Assembly (NCBI GenBank): GCA_025454975.1
Contig: JALONK010000010.1
Location: 1 to 64,000, forward strand
Reading direction: 5' to 3'
Length of the DNA stretch: 64,000 nt
DNA from: Bacteroidia bacterium
Lineage (GTDB): Bacteria; Bacteroidota; Bacteroidia; UKL13-3
The notes beneath the pieces are model-generated. The model was not told the origin of the DNA and did not search any database. It saw only the letters and a list, made by a program, of their open reading frames with translations. Each line of letters opens with the position of its first letter. Position 1 is the stretch's first letter. This document shows, piece by piece, positions 17,895 to 27,711 of this stretch. Made by a program: the position numbers and the translations under genes.

Positions 17895-19151
17895 TTAATT
17901 AGCAGGAACTTCAAATGAATCAATAGGCTTTTCTTTATCATTACTTCCACTACGCAATGCATCAAAATCTAAACCTAAAGTAAAACGCCATGTATTATCT
18001 AATGGATTACGTTGCCCAAATGAAACTAAATACGCTGCATCAATTGTAAATACAGTATACCTGATTCCAATGCCAAATGTTGCATATTTACGATTACCTT
18101 TAGTTGGGTGTTCATAAAAATATCCTCCTCTTAATGCAAATTGTTTATCGTACCAATATTCTAATCCTGTGCTGATATTTATTTCCCTCAACTCTTCACT
18201 TAATCCTCCGGGGGCATCAGTAAAAGATTGAAGCATGCCTTGAATAACCGGAACGTTTGTTTTTTTACCTGACTCTATCACAGGTTCACCATTGGCATCA
18301 AATTCGATTTGACCATTTTCGTTTCTTTTATATCTTGGAGGAGTTGGTACCAATAATTTGTTAAAATCAAGCATCAGTGCTAATGAGTTATATTTATCAA
18401 TCTCTATTTGACCATACCCACCTATACGCATGTTAATTGGTATAAAGTTACGAAACTGATCGGTTGTATAGGTAATTTTTGAACCAATATTGGTAATGGC
18501 TGCACCTAATCCATAATTAATTTTGTACCCTTCAATTTTAGTTTTGTTTTTATAATATGCAGTAAGATCGGCCGAATAAGCAGTACCCGCCTGTATGGTA
18601 CTTTGAGAAAGCTGAGCACCACCAGCTAAGTTTGAATAGATAAATCGAAAAGCTAATCCTAAACTAAAATTATCAGACAATCGCTGTGCATAAGCCAAAT
18701 CAGCAGCCCATTCACTTGGAGTTGCTTTACCCATATTACCACCAAAATTGTCTGTAAATTGAATATCACCTAGTGAGAAATAACGTAACGAACCTCCAAT
18801 TGATGACCTATCGTTTAATTTACCCATAATTGATAAGTACGAAATGGATACATCAGGAACAAGTGCACGTAACCAAGGTGTATAGGATAGAGCTACTGTA
18901 CCATTTTTTTCATTGAAAACCATTTTTGCAGCATTCCAATGAATGGCATTCGGATCATTCGGGGTTGCAGCTCCAACATCACCCATGGCCCCTGCCCTAG
19001 CATTAGGAGTAATCATTAAAAAAGGAACAGATGTGGTGATGGTATTTTGCCTTCCATCAAGTTGCCCTGGGTTCGACACTTGAGCAAATACAACTTTGTT
19101 AAGGCAACTTAATGTTACTAACAATCCTACTATTCTTATTTTATTTTTCAT
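17895..19151 (-). CDS. porV: Type IX secretion system outer-membrane shuttle protein PorV (LptO)
   Basis: This 418-residue FadL-like outer-membrane barrel has a signal peptide ending in VVFAQ. The mature part begins with the PorV hallmark [22 protein letters not shown], followed by [15 protein letters not shown] and repeated amphipathic strands. PorV collects cargo from the type IX translocon and hands it to the PorU attachment complex. ATG 19151 is chosen; an in-frame TTG at 19175 would put charged residues before a good signal peptide. It follows porU by 33 bp. Confidence 0.93.
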   Translation of the reverse strand: MKNKIRIVGLLVTLSCLNKVVFAQVSNPGQLDGRQNTITTSVPFLMITPNARAGAMGDVGAATPNDPNAIHWNAAKMVFNEKNGTVALSYTPWLRALVPDVSISYLSIMGKLNDRSSIGGSLRYFSLGDIQFTDNFGGNMGKATPSEWAADLAYAQRLSDNFSLGLAFRFIYSNLAGGAQLSQSTIQAGTAYSADLTAYYKNKTKIEGYKINYGLGAAITNIGSKITYTTDQFRNFIPINMRIGGYGQIEIDKYNSLALMLDFNKLLVPTPPRYKRNENGQIEFDANGEPVIESGKKTNVPVIQGMLQSFTDAPGGLSEELREINISTGLEYWYDKQFALRGGYFYEHPTKGNRKYATFGIGIRYTVFTIDAAYLVSFGQRNPLDNTWRFTLGLDFDALRSGSNDKEKPIDSFEVPAN

Positions 19152-19184
19152 TTTATATAATAACACTGTGTGCAATATCTTTAC

Positions 19185-22100
19185 TTAATTTAAGATTACC
19201 AATTTTTGTGTAACCTCATCAGTTTTACCTGATCTAGATTTTACTTTCACTTTATAAATGTAAACGCCATTGGCAAGTTTATCACCAAAATCGTCTCTAC
19301 CATCCCAAAAAATATCATCGAAGTGCGATTCCATTGCAATGGTTTCAGTTGATAATGTTTTTATAAGTTGCCCTGAAACTGTGTAAATCTGAATCATCAC
19401 TGTCATATCTTCACCTGCTGCATTATGATCAAAATGAAAAGTGGTTGCATTTACAAATGGATTAGGATAATTCAATACATTTTTTAGCGACAACTGGTCA
19501 TTGTTAATCACAGTAAATTCGATGGTTGATTCGGTAGGATTATTGTGGGTATCCCATGCCCTAAGAGTTAAGGTATGTTTGCCCGGTGATAAATTCGATA
19601 ATTGGTAGCGAACTTCACCTTCTTGATAACTATCGGTTTTAGCACGATAATAATTACTCATTGGAATTGACTGTGATTGATCGTTATCTAAAATAAGTAC
19701 CAATTCACGACCAATACCTTTACCAACGGTATTTATACCATTAATATCAAATAATCGTGCAATAAATAATGGGCTTGGCGATGTAATTCCGCCATAAACA
19801 AATGATTCGTCATTAATAAACAACCTCACATCCGGACCTACAGCATCTCTGTTAATAGAGTCGGCTGTTCCTCCTATTAAAAAATCTTCATTAAATCCAT
19901 TACCATCTATGGTTTGATTTTCGGCATAATAAGAAATTTTGCCTTTCCCAAATTGATACGAAATATCTTTAGGAACGATAAAACTAAAGCTGAAAATTCC
20001 GTTTTTTACAGTTGCTGAACCACTGTAAATAATATTGTCTTGCATTTGGAATGTGAGTGAAGGAGCTGAACCTGGATTATTTACTAAAGTGCGATACGTA
20101 GAAGGTTTATCGAATACGGTAGGATAAACTAACCCATTAAAATTATTCATCAACTGACCATTCATATCCTCTACCCTACCTTCAACTGTAACCTTAGATA
20201 GTGCCTTTAAAGTATCAGTAATTGTAGTAATCGGCTTACCATTAATGGCAGTTGTTGTAACATTGTATCTTGGAATAGCAAGATGCATGGCGGCATCACC
20301 AAGTAAGGTAAAACTTCTATCGTTCACCGACATTTGTGTTAAACTTTTAGTTAACCTCATCATTTCACCAAATGAAACTGTTGACGCACGTTTGGCTGAT
20401 TCTAACCCTACCGAACGATAAAAAGCATCATTAAGTCTATCATTTGCATCTACATAAACCAACCTTACTGTAGTTAATAATCCAATCGTTCCTCCATTAG
20501 GATTAAGAAAGGTAAGTTCGCCTGCCGATACCCTTTCAGGATCGTCAAATCTACTGAATTCGCAGGTTGCAGTTACAAATAAACTTAAGCGGTTGGCGTT
20601 GGTCCACGAATTAATATTTTCAATAGTTAATATACGTTCTGCGGCCCAGCCTAGTTCGCCGCCATGTCCGGTATAATTTAAAATCAATGAACCTTTTTGT
20701 ACAGCATCATTAATGGCACGCTGAGCATTAGGGTAACGCTCGCCACCTGCTAAAATTTCTTCTTTAAAAGCGTCAATAAATATTTTTTGAGCATTATATT
20801 GCTTAAAATTATTACTGATATTATTGGCCATTTTATTGGCTTGATTCTGATGTAAGTTTTGATCATCATCATCACTAACAAACACTAAACGATTCCGCCA
20901 GTCGGCTAAAGCTTCGGATGAATGATAGGAAATTATTTTATCAATAACTTGTTTTAACTCTATGTTGTTGCTCACGGGGAGCCTTCCTACGCCTATTTCC
21001 ATAAACTCGCTTCCACTGCTTACTTCATCCCATCTACCTTCATTATCATCCAATAAAGCGATATAATCATCGCTACAGTATGATTCAGCCAGATTAGAAA
21101 AGTTACTTTGGTATGTTGGAACAAAGTTTGAGTTATTAGCTATCCTTCCTTTATAATCATAGGATGCTCTTCCAAACAAGGTTACAAACTTTAGTCGATC
21201 TGCATTAACAGTGGTCTTATTATAAAACATCCTGATGAAATCACGAATGGCTGTAACATCAGCACAGCCACTACCAAATTCGTTATAAATTTGATGAGTA
21301 GTAACTACATGTATTTTCAATCCTCTTTCGGCATGAAATTGTGCTAATCGTTGTGCTTCTTGATAAAACTCTCCCGGTGCTATATATATACCGTCGGCCA
21401 GAGGCAAACCATGTAAATCTTGGTTTGCAATTCTACCTATCATAATTGGATTTATTAATGAATTAAATCCAAAAAAACCTGCAAGTTCATTTAAACCGGA
21501 AGCTTGATTAATAACCCGCGATAAATTATTTGCAACTGTAACCGGCAATTCTTTTACATCTGACTGGTTAGTAACATTAAACATCCTTATGCCATTGGGA
21601 GCACCTTCGATGTCGTAACCAACTATTTGATTATTGGCGGCTAGAACCCGATACAAAACCTGATTATTGTACCAAGTAATCTTAGCCTTTCCCGTTAATT
21701 CAAAGAAGTCGAGCCAACCAATAGAACCTCCGGGGGTTTGATTAAAACGATAGCTTACATTTAAATTACCGGATGTGGCAGGAAATAATGCACTTGATTC
21801 GCTTGGGGCATAATAAGGAGCTCCGTAATAAGTACCTAAAACAGGCATATTGTTATGAGTAATGATATTAACATTATTGATGCTAACCACAAAAGAAGCC
21901 GGTGAAATGTTTGCTCGTGCAGCAACCGACGACCTGATTCTGAAGGTATCAACACCGGTATTTCCTACAATATTTACAGAAAACTGACGAGGATTTTGAC
22001 GGTCGAACGTTTCGCCTAAAAATACCTTGCCTGACTTTCCGGGGTTCACCAATTCTCTTTCATAACTGTAACAGTAATAATGCTTGGTTTCAAGAACATC

Positions 22101-23066
22101 TATTGCAGGCTGAGCCGTTGAGGTTGTAATCCTCTTACCTAGGCCTTGATTGAATGTTAAAAAATAATAGGTTGTATCAGAGTAAATATTTTTTTCTCGA
22201 ACCAATTGATTACCGTTTTGTTTCCAAACATCGAACTGCGACTTGCCGAAAAACATGACATAATCATTATCATTAAACAAACCATCAGACTCTCCTTGTA
22301 CGAATATTGCGTGTTCAAGCATATCATCGGGTCTTGTTACTGAATTTGGTTGTGGTAACACACCCGCTCCGTAGCTGTAAATCCTAATACTTCGTGGATC
22401 AATATTAGCTGTAGGTATACCATTGTTATTAAAAAAGGCAGCATCTAATTTATGAAATCCGGTATTTACAACTGCAATTTTGTACCATTGACCATTTGCC
22501 AACGCTGAATTAGATGCAAACGCTTTTTTGCCTAAAAAAATAGTTGGCTGAACAGTTTTATAGGTAATTTCTATTTCACAAGAAATAATTTGTTTAACAA
22601 TACCCGAAGCGTAATTTCCTGCCAGTGGTAAAAATTGTAAAACAATAAGACTATTTCCCTGTTCTAAACCTATCGTTGTTTGAATGTCAAATTCTTGTAA
22701 TAATTGGAGTGCCTTAGTTTGTTGTATTTTATTTGATATGTTATCTGAGGTTACCAGGTTACGAATTTTAATGGTTATATCCTCAGCTCTAATGCCGAGT
22801 CGGATGGCATCTTTAAAATATGGCAACCATTTGGTTTGCTCATTTTGATATGCGCCGTCGAAGGTTTGATAAAAATCGTAATTAACACCTCGTACAGGGT
22901 AATTTTTATGCTCACTCCAAAAGAAATTTTTTCTTAAAATTACTGAATTTGCCTGAACAGTAAAGCACATTATTACTGTAATTGAGCAGATTATAATTTT
23001 TTTTCTGTTTAGAAGCAATAAAAATTGCATAAGAGTTAACAAATTATTTATACTTGAAAAATGCAT
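19185..23066 (-). CDS. porU: Type IX secretion system sortase PorU (C25 family)
   Basis: The 1293-residue protein removes T9SS sorting domains and attaches cargo at the surface. It has a gingipain-like C25 domain with the catalytic pair H in NYTGHGGELGW and C in FVTATCEFSRFDDP, and a C-terminal module of its own (YPNPFVN ... NGVYIYKVKV). A signal peptide spans about 15-39 (IMCFTVQA). ATG 23066 gives 12 extra residues; ATG 23030 (MQFLLLLNRKK) makes a more standard signal peptide and is a good alternative. It diverges from a PorP/SprF gene. Length is typical of PorU. Confidence 0.93.
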   Translation of the reverse strand: MHFSSINNLLTLMQFLLLLNRKKIIICSITVIMCFTVQANSVILRKNFFWSEHKNYPVRGVNYDFYQTFDGAYQNEQTKWLPYFKDAIRLGIRAEDITIKIRNLVTSDNISNKIQQTKALQLLQEFDIQTTIGLEQGNSLIVLQFLPLAGNYASGIVKQIISCEIEITYKTVQPTIFLGKKAFASNSALANGQWYKIAVVNTGFHKLDAAFFNNNGIPTANIDPRSIRIYSYGAGVLPQPNSVTRPDDMLEHAIFVQGESDGLFNDNDYVMFFGKSQFDVWKQNGNQLVREKNIYSDTTYYFLTFNQGLGKRITTSTAQPAIDVLETKHYYCYSYERELVNPGKSGKVFLGETFDRQNPRQFSVNIVGNTGVDTFRIRSSVAARANISPASFVVSINNVNIITHNNMPVLGTYYGAPYYAPSESSALFPATSGNLNVSYRFNQTPGGSIGWLDFFELTGKAKITWYNNQVLYRVLAANNQIVGYDIEGAPNGIRMFNVTNQSDVKELPVTVANNLSRVINQASGLNELAGFFGFNSLINPIMIGRIANQDLHGLPLADGIYIAPGEFYQEAQRLAQFHAERGLKIHVVTTHQIYNEFGSGCADVTAIRDFIRMFYNKTTVNADRLKFVTLFGRASYDYKGRIANNSNFVPTYQSNFSNLAESYCSDDYIALLDDNEGRWDEVSSGSEFMEIGVGRLPVSNNIELKQVIDKIISYHSSEALADWRNRLVFVSDDDDQNLHQNQANKMANNISNNFKQYNAQKIFIDAFKEEILAGGERYPNAQRAINDAVQKGSLILNYTGHGGELGWAAERILTIENINSWTNANRLSLFVTATCEFSRFDDPERVSAGELTFLNPNGGTIGLLTTVRLVYVDANDRLNDAFYRSVGLESAKRASTVSFGEMMRLTKSLTQMSVNDRSFTLLGDAAMHLAIPRYNVTTTAINGKPITTITDTLKALSKVTVEGRVEDMNGQLMNNFNGLVYPTVFDKPSTYRTLVNNPGSAPSLTFQMQDNIIYSGSATVKNGIFSFSFIVPKDISYQFGKGKISYYAENQTIDGNGFNEDFLIGGTADSINRDAVGPDVRLFINDESFVYGGITSPSPLFIARLFDINGINTVGKGIGRELVLILDNDQSQSIPMSNYYRAKTDSYQEGEVRYQLSNLSPGKHTLTLRAWDTHNNPTESTIEFTVINNDQLSLKNVLNYPNPFVNATTFHFDHNAAGEDMTVMIQIYTVSGQLIKTLSTETIAMESHFDDIFWDGRDDFGDKLANGVYIYKVKVKSRSGKTDEVTQKLVILN

Positions 23067-23108
23067 TTATCAGCGTTTATAACGTTAACAAATGAAATTA
23101 ATTATATG

Positions 23109-23134
23109 TTCATATCAAAAAACACTGATATGAA
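23109..23134. promoter_or_regulatory. Inverted repeat in the porU / PorP divergent spacer
   Basis: Arms ttcatatc (23109-23116) and gatatgaa (23127-23134) are perfect 8-base complements separated by 10 bases. The spacer is 129 bp long and must contain the promoters for both T9SS transcription units. The shape suits a dimeric regulator site, but the region is AT-rich and a chance dyad is possible. Confidence 0.3.
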
Positions 23135-23195
23135 ATATTCAGTTGGCAACGGATTTTACTTACAAAAATAGGTAATAACGATGTAAGATTTTAAA

Positions 23196-24200
23196 ATGAG
23201 ATTAAAAACAAGGGCAGGAAGAATTGCGCTAACACATATCATTGCAATGCTTTTAGTAATGGCTGATGCCACTGCTCAGGACCCTCATTTTTCTCAGTTT
23301 TTTGCTAATCCTCTATATACAAACCCTGCATTTGCGGGCAGTACACACCATGCAAGGGTGGTAACAAACACCCGTAATCAGTGGAGTAGTATTGCCGGAA
23401 CATTCACAACTATTTCGGCCGCATTTGACGAGCATTATGACATCTTAAATGGAGGTATTGGGATAATGTTAACAAGAGATCAAGCAGGTATTGGCTTATT
23501 AACTACAAATACAATTTCCGGACTTTATTCGTATCAAATTAATGTTAACAAATATGTAACGGTAAGGGCTTCGTTGCAAGCAAGTTTAGTACAAAAAACG
23601 ATTGACTTTGGCAACTTTACTTGGGGAGATCAAATTCTTAGGAACCAAGGAATTGTTAAGCCCGTTACCGGTGAATCTATTGACCAAAATGCAATCTTTT
23701 TTCCAAATTTTGCTTCAGGAATAATTGTTTACACGAGTCAATTTTATGGCGGAGTAGCTATACACAATTTGCTTCAACCAAGTCAGGGATTTTGGAGTGA
23801 AACCAAAGACAGTAGCATCATAAGCAGAAGGTATACCGGTCATTTGGGCTTACAAATACCTATCCGTAAAAGTAAAATAGCAAAGAACAATATCAGCATA
23901 TCCCCTAACGTTTTGTACATGCAACAAGGTCCGTTCACCGAAATCAACTTAGGCATGTACTACAATAAAGGTTCTTATATTTTAGGCAGTTATTTCAGAC
24001 AAACAACTGCAAATGCAGATGCATTAATTTTCTTAATTGGTTTAAGGAGAGAAAAATTGAGGATAGGTTATTCCTATGATGCTACGATATCTAATGCGAG
24101 ACCCGGAGCTAGAGGGTCGCATGAAGTTTCATTGGCTTTTGAATTGAGAAAACGCCAACCAAAATCTAGGGTACGTGCAATAAGATGTCCTGAATTTTAA
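23196..24200 (+). CDS. PorP/SprF family type IX secretion protein (first copy)
   Basis: This is a 334-residue outer-membrane barrel protein. Its signal peptide ends in ATAQ, and the mature N-terminus DPHFSQFFANPLYTNPAFAG is the family signature. PorP/SprF proteins link the type IX machinery or its cargo to the outer membrane; in gliding bacteria SprF is needed for SprB adhesin export. It shares the closing pattern AIRCP with the next gene, of which it is a tandem paralogue. No SprB-type adhesin is adjacent. It is the first gene of the rightward T9SS group. Confidence 0.88.
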   Translation: MRLKTRAGRIALTHIIAMLLVMADATAQDPHFSQFFANPLYTNPAFAGSTHHARVVTNTRNQWSSIAGTFTTISAAFDEHYDILNGGIGIMLTRDQAGIGLLTTNTISGLYSYQINVNKYVTVRASLQASLVQKTIDFGNFTWGDQILRNQGIVKPVTGESIDQNAIFFPNFASGIIVYTSQFYGGVAIHNLLQPSQGFWSETKDSSIISRRYTGHLGLQIPIRKSKIAKNNISISPNVLYMQQGPFTEINLGMYYNKGSYILGSYFRQTTANADALIFLIGLRREKLRIGYSYDATISNARPGARGSHEVSLAFELRKRQPKSRVRAIRCPEF

Positions 24201-24202
24201 AC

Positions 24203-24231
24203 TTGATTAATCAACTTAATCACTATATTTG
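24203..24231 (+). promoter_or_regulatory. Bacteroidota-type promoter ahead of the second PorP/SprF gene
   Basis: TTG (24203-24205), an 18-bp spacer and tatatttg (24224-24231) match the TTG / TAnnTTTG pattern. The predicted transcript would start about 13 bp before ATG 24251, so the second copy may be expressed apart from the first. Confidence 0.4.
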
Positions 24232-24250
24232 TTGTAATTAATTGCAGTCT

Positions 24251-25255
24251 ATGTTACTTAATGGCCATATCAAACCTAGTTTGGGGTTAATATTTATTAT
24301 ATTATTTCCGTTGATATGTATTGCGCAAGATCCTCAGTTTAGCCAGTTTTATGGAGTTCCATTATACACCAATCCAGCATTTGCAGGCTCATCAGGAAAC
24401 ATAAGATTTAATGGAGGGTTCAGAGAACAATACGTGGGAATAAGCAATAATTACACTACCATGTTTGCCGGCTTTGATATGCCCATGAATAAAATTGGAG
24501 GTGGCATTGGATTAACATTTATGAATGATGTGGCAGGAGATGGAAGATTAACAACCAATCAATTTGGAGCGATATATGCTTTTAAAACTGCTTTAAACAG
24601 AAAGATTTTTTTAAGTGCCGCCATTCATGCACAAGCTGTTCAAAAAAATTACGATTTCAGCAGATTTAAATTCGGCGATATGATAGATGAGAGGTATGGA
24701 TTTACTAAAACATCAATGGAACAACTCGCTTCAGACCAGCGTTTATTTCCAAATTTTGCAGCAGGATTTTTAGTTTATTCAGAGCGTTTCTTTGCCGGTT
24801 TTGCAAGCCATAACCTTACCGAACCCAATCAATCATTTTATTTTCAATCAAGTCCATCCGATGAGTTTAAGCTCCCCAGAAGATACACTGCCCATGGAGG
24901 ATTAAACATTTATCTTAGCAACGAACGTGATGTGCAGGCAAGAACCATTTTATCGCCTAACATTTTATACATGAACCAACGAAATTTCAACCAATTAAAC
25001 CTTGGGATGTACATAAAAAAACAGGCACTAACGGCTGGTTTATGGTTCCGACAAACTAGTCAAAATACTGATGCCGCTATTATTTTATTAGGAATAAAAT
25101 TTCCTAAATTCCGCTTGGGATATAGCTATGATGTTACCGTATCAGGGGCAAGAACTGCTACACAAGGTTCGCATGAAGTTACCCTTGCTTTTGAGATAAA
25201 ACCACCAAAAAAATCACGGCCTAGAACTAAAGCCTTGATTTGCCCAACTTTATAA
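24251..25255 (+). CDS. PorP/SprF family type IX secretion protein (second copy)
   Basis: The 334-residue protein has a signal peptide ending in CIAQ, then DPQFSQFYGVPLYTNPAFAG. It is co-linear with the preceding gene over its whole length (GGGIG, LTTN, YDVTVS.AR ... GSHEV.LAFE), so the two arose by tandem duplication and then diverged widely. Both end with a conserved A-x-x-C-P stretch (ALICPTL). I chose ATG 24251 over TTG 24242 because it sits at the signal peptide. It probably works with GldJ, encoded next. Confidence 0.88.
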   Translation: MLLNGHIKPSLGLIFIILFPLICIAQDPQFSQFYGVPLYTNPAFAGSSGNIRFNGGFREQYVGISNNYTTMFAGFDMPMNKIGGGIGLTFMNDVAGDGRLTTNQFGAIYAFKTALNRKIFLSAAIHAQAVQKNYDFSRFKFGDMIDERYGFTKTSMEQLASDQRLFPNFAAGFLVYSERFFAGFASHNLTEPNQSFYFQSSPSDEFKLPRRYTAHGGLNIYLSNERDVQARTILSPNILYMNQRNFNQLNLGMYIKKQALTAGLWFRQTSQNTDAAIILLGIKFPKFRLGYSYDVTVSGARTATQGSHEVTLAFEIKPPKKSRPRTKALICPTL

Positions 25256-25338
25256 TCAAAAAAAAGTTGTAGATTTTAGAATAATTCCATTTGTTTTCCG
25301 TTATATTTGAAAAATTTAATTCGCAACTCGTACTTAAT

Positions 25339-26778
25339 ATGAAGCAATTAACAAGAGTTTTTTTATTCGCCACCATTGCCAATATTGTATTGGTAGGTAC
25401 ATCATGTAAAAAGCCTAAGTCGGAAACAACAGGCTGGATGTATAATAATGAAAAATGGGGAGGCTTTGAAAAACCAAAATTTAAAGAACAAGAAACAGGT
25501 CCGGGACTTGTATTTGTTGAAGGAGGTACCATCACTTTAGGTGCATTTGAGAATGATGTTATGTTTGAACGTAACAATTTCAAAAGAAGGGTATCAATTC
25601 CTAGTTTTTATATGGATGAAACTGAGGTAACCAACTTTCATTATTTAGAATATTTGTACTGGTTAAACAGGGTTTTTGTTGACAATCCATTAGTTTATCG
25701 TGGAGCTTTGCCTGACACATTAGTTTGGCGTAACAAGCTTTCATACAACGAGCCTTATGTATTGTATTACCTTCGTCATCCTGCTTACAGAGAATATCCT
25801 GTTGTAGGTGTTAGCTGGCTACAAGCTAGTGCTTACACACTATGGCGCACAGATCGTGTAAATGAAATGATTTTAGCTCGTGAAGGTTTTATAGATCTTG
25901 ACGTACAAAAAACTACCGGCGAAAACAATTTTAACACAGAAGCCTATTTAATGGGGTTATATACGCCAACCGTTAAAAAAGAACTTAAAGATTATGCTCC
26001 TGGTGGTAGCAAACGTCAGGTTAGAATGGAAGATGGTATTTTGTTACCCGACTACCGTTTGCCAACGGAAGCTGAATGGGAATATGCTGCATATGGATAT
26101 ATGTCGGCAGAATACAATGAAAACATTGACGTGAAACGTATTTATCCTTGGGATGGTTTAACCATGAGAAGAAGTGATACAGAAAAAAATCGTGGTACCA
26201 TGTATGCCAATTACATTAGGGGTAGAGGTGATGCAGCCGGTGTAGCTGGAAGGTTAAACGATGGTAGCTTTTATACAGCACCGGTTAAAAGTCCGGATTA
26301 TTTGCCTAACGACTTTGGTTTGTACCACATGGCAGGTAATGTAAGTGAATGGACAATGGATGTTTTTCGTCCTTTAACTTGGGAAGACGGCCAAGAAATT
26401 GCTCCATTCCGTGGTAATGTTTATAAAACCAAAGTAACTGATACAGATGGTATAGTTGAAGCAGTTGATAGTTTAGGCCGTATCCCTTATCGTGAAGTAA
26501 CAGAAGCTGAAAATGCTAAACGCAGAAACTACCGTAAGGCAAATAATATTGGTTTTAAAGACGAAGAAACTTATACTGATTTAGAGCAAAAGTACGATTA
26601 TACAAATACTTCATTGATCAGAAATCAAGCAAGAGTTTATAAAGGCGGTTCATGGAATGACAGAGCTTATTGGTTAACTCCTGGTTCAAGGAGGTATTTA
26701 GATGAGGATTTATCAACAGCAACTATTGGATTCCGTTGTGTGATGGATAGAGTTGGAGACACCCGTAAAAAGAATTAA
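25339..26778 (+). CDS. gldJ: Gliding motility / T9SS lipoprotein GldJ
   Basis: The 479-residue lipoprotein has lipobox LVGTSC and a formylglycine-generating-enzyme (SUMF1) fold. Typical stretches are ETGPGLVFVEGG, MDETEVTNFHYLEYLYWLNR, GVSWLQASAYTLWRTDRVNE, RLPTEAEWEYAAYG and GGSWNDRAYWL. The closest known type is GldJ, a periplasmic outer-membrane lipoprotein needed for gliding and type IX export; GldK is a related alternative. In flavobacteria gldJ neighbours porU and porV, as here. Start ATG 25339 is supported by a -7 element (tatatttg, 25302-25309) that lies inside the longer alternative frame beginning at 25291. Confidence 0.88.
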   Translation: MKQLTRVFLFATIANIVLVGTSCKKPKSETTGWMYNNEKWGGFEKPKFKEQETGPGLVFVEGGTITLGAFENDVMFERNNFKRRVSIPSFYMDETEVTNFHYLEYLYWLNRVFVDNPLVYRGALPDTLVWRNKLSYNEPYVLYYLRHPAYREYPVVGVSWLQASAYTLWRTDRVNEMILAREGFIDLDVQKTTGENNFNTEAYLMGLYTPTVKKELKDYAPGGSKRQVRMEDGILLPDYRLPTEAEWEYAAYGYMSAEYNENIDVKRIYPWDGLTMRRSDTEKNRGTMYANYIRGRGDAAGVAGRLNDGSFYTAPVKSPDYLPNDFGLYHMAGNVSEWTMDVFRPLTWEDGQEIAPFRGNVYKTKVTDTDGIVEAVDSLGRIPYREVTEAENAKRRNYRKANNIGFKDEETYTDLEQKYDYTNTSLIRNQARVYKGGSWNDRAYWLTPGSRRYLDEDLSTATIGFRCVMDRVGDTRKKN

Positions 26779-26789
26779 TATTCGTTGTA

Positions 26790-26827
26790 AAAAAAATCCC
26801 GTTTGATTTTTCAAACGGGATTTTTTT
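26790..26827. terminator. Strong bidirectional terminator between gldJ and nadC
   Basis: A perfect 17-bp stem (26790-26806 with 26811-26827) with a 4-base loop is flanked by A-runs and T-runs, so it can stop transcription from both directions. It lies between the convergent stops of gldJ and nadC. Confidence 0.9.
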
Positions 26828-26834
26828 ATGCCTA

Positions 26835-27692
26835 TTATTCAACGGCTCGCATACTCAAATCTAATGCCTTTATGCTATGTGTTAAGGCCCCTGATGAAAT
26901 ATAATCAACACCTGTTAGTGCATAGGTACGAAGAGTTTCGAGGGTAATTCCTCCGCTTGCCTCAGTTTCAAATCTACCATCAATTAATTGCACAGCCTCT
27001 GTAAGTAATTCAGGCGAGAAGTTATCAAGCATAATTCTTTGTACGCCTCCAATTTCCAACACTTGTTTTACTTCACTTATTGAGCGTGTTTCAATTTCAA
27101 TTTTTAAATCCAACTGTACACTTTTCAAATATTGTTGTGTTCGATAAATGGCTGATGCTATTCCTCCGGCAAAATCAACATGATTATCTTTTATTAAAAT
27201 CATATCATATAAACCAATGCGATGGTTATGGCCACCTCCAATTTTAACAGCCCACTTTTCTAATAAACGCATTCCGGGTGTTGTTTTTCGCGTATCTAAA
27301 ATTTTAGTATGCAATCCTTCTAAAGCTTTTACATATTTGGCTGTTTGGGTAGCAACACCACTTAATCGTTGGATAAAATTTAATACTGTTCGTTCAGCGG
27401 TAAGCATGCTTCTCGAACTTCCTACCATATCCATCACAATATCGCCATGTTCTATTGATGAACCATCAGGAATTAATACACGAACTTTTAATGATGGATC
27501 AACACGTTTAAAAATATATTCAGCTAAAGTAACTCCGGCTAAAATGCCTGTATCTTTAGCCACAATAATTGATTTACCCGATTCATTTTCATTAATAGTA
27601 GCTAAGGAGGTATGATCGCCATCGCCAATATCTTCGGCAAATGCAATATCAATTAATTGCATTACCAATGGATTTTCCAATAAATTATTCAT
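26835..27692 (-). CDS. nadC: Nicotinate-nucleotide pyrophosphorylase (carboxylating)
   Basis: The enzyme condenses quinolinate with PRPP to give nicotinate mononucleotide in NAD synthesis. The motifs RKTTPGMRLLEKWAVKIGGG and HNHRIGLYDMILIKDNH carry the substrate-binding basic residues, and the C-terminal barrel has MLDNFSPE and EASGGITLETL. Length of 285 residues is normal. nadA and nadB are not here. The DUF4783 gene upstream is 19 bp away and on the same strand; the two form an operon that is also common in other Bacteroidota. Confidence 0.94.
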   Translation of the reverse strand: MNNLLENPLVMQLIDIAFAEDIGDGDHTSLATINENESGKSIIVAKDTGILAGVTLAEYIFKRVDPSLKVRVLIPDGSSIEHGDIVMDMVGSSRSMLTAERTVLNFIQRLSGVATQTAKYVKALEGLHTKILDTRKTTPGMRLLEKWAVKIGGGHNHRIGLYDMILIKDNHVDFAGGIASAIYRTQQYLKSVQLDLKIEIETRSISEVKQVLEIGGVQRIMLDNFSPELLTEAVQLIDGRFETEASGGITLETLRTYALTGVDYISSGALTHSIKALDLSMRAVE

Positions 27693-27711
27693 GCTGTATT
27701 ATTTAGCTGAG

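Noticed and set aside
24242..24251. Longer TTG-started versions of several genes (for example at 7497, 11914, 19175, 24242, 25291, 30454, 40902, 44475 and 54412)
   Set aside because: In each case a downstream ATG begins right at the signal peptide or conserved N-terminus, and in some cases a promoter element lies inside the extension.
27217..27615. 132-residue plus-strand frame inside nadC
   Set aside because: It lies fully antisense to a well-conserved enzyme gene and shows no domain or ribosome-binding site of its own.
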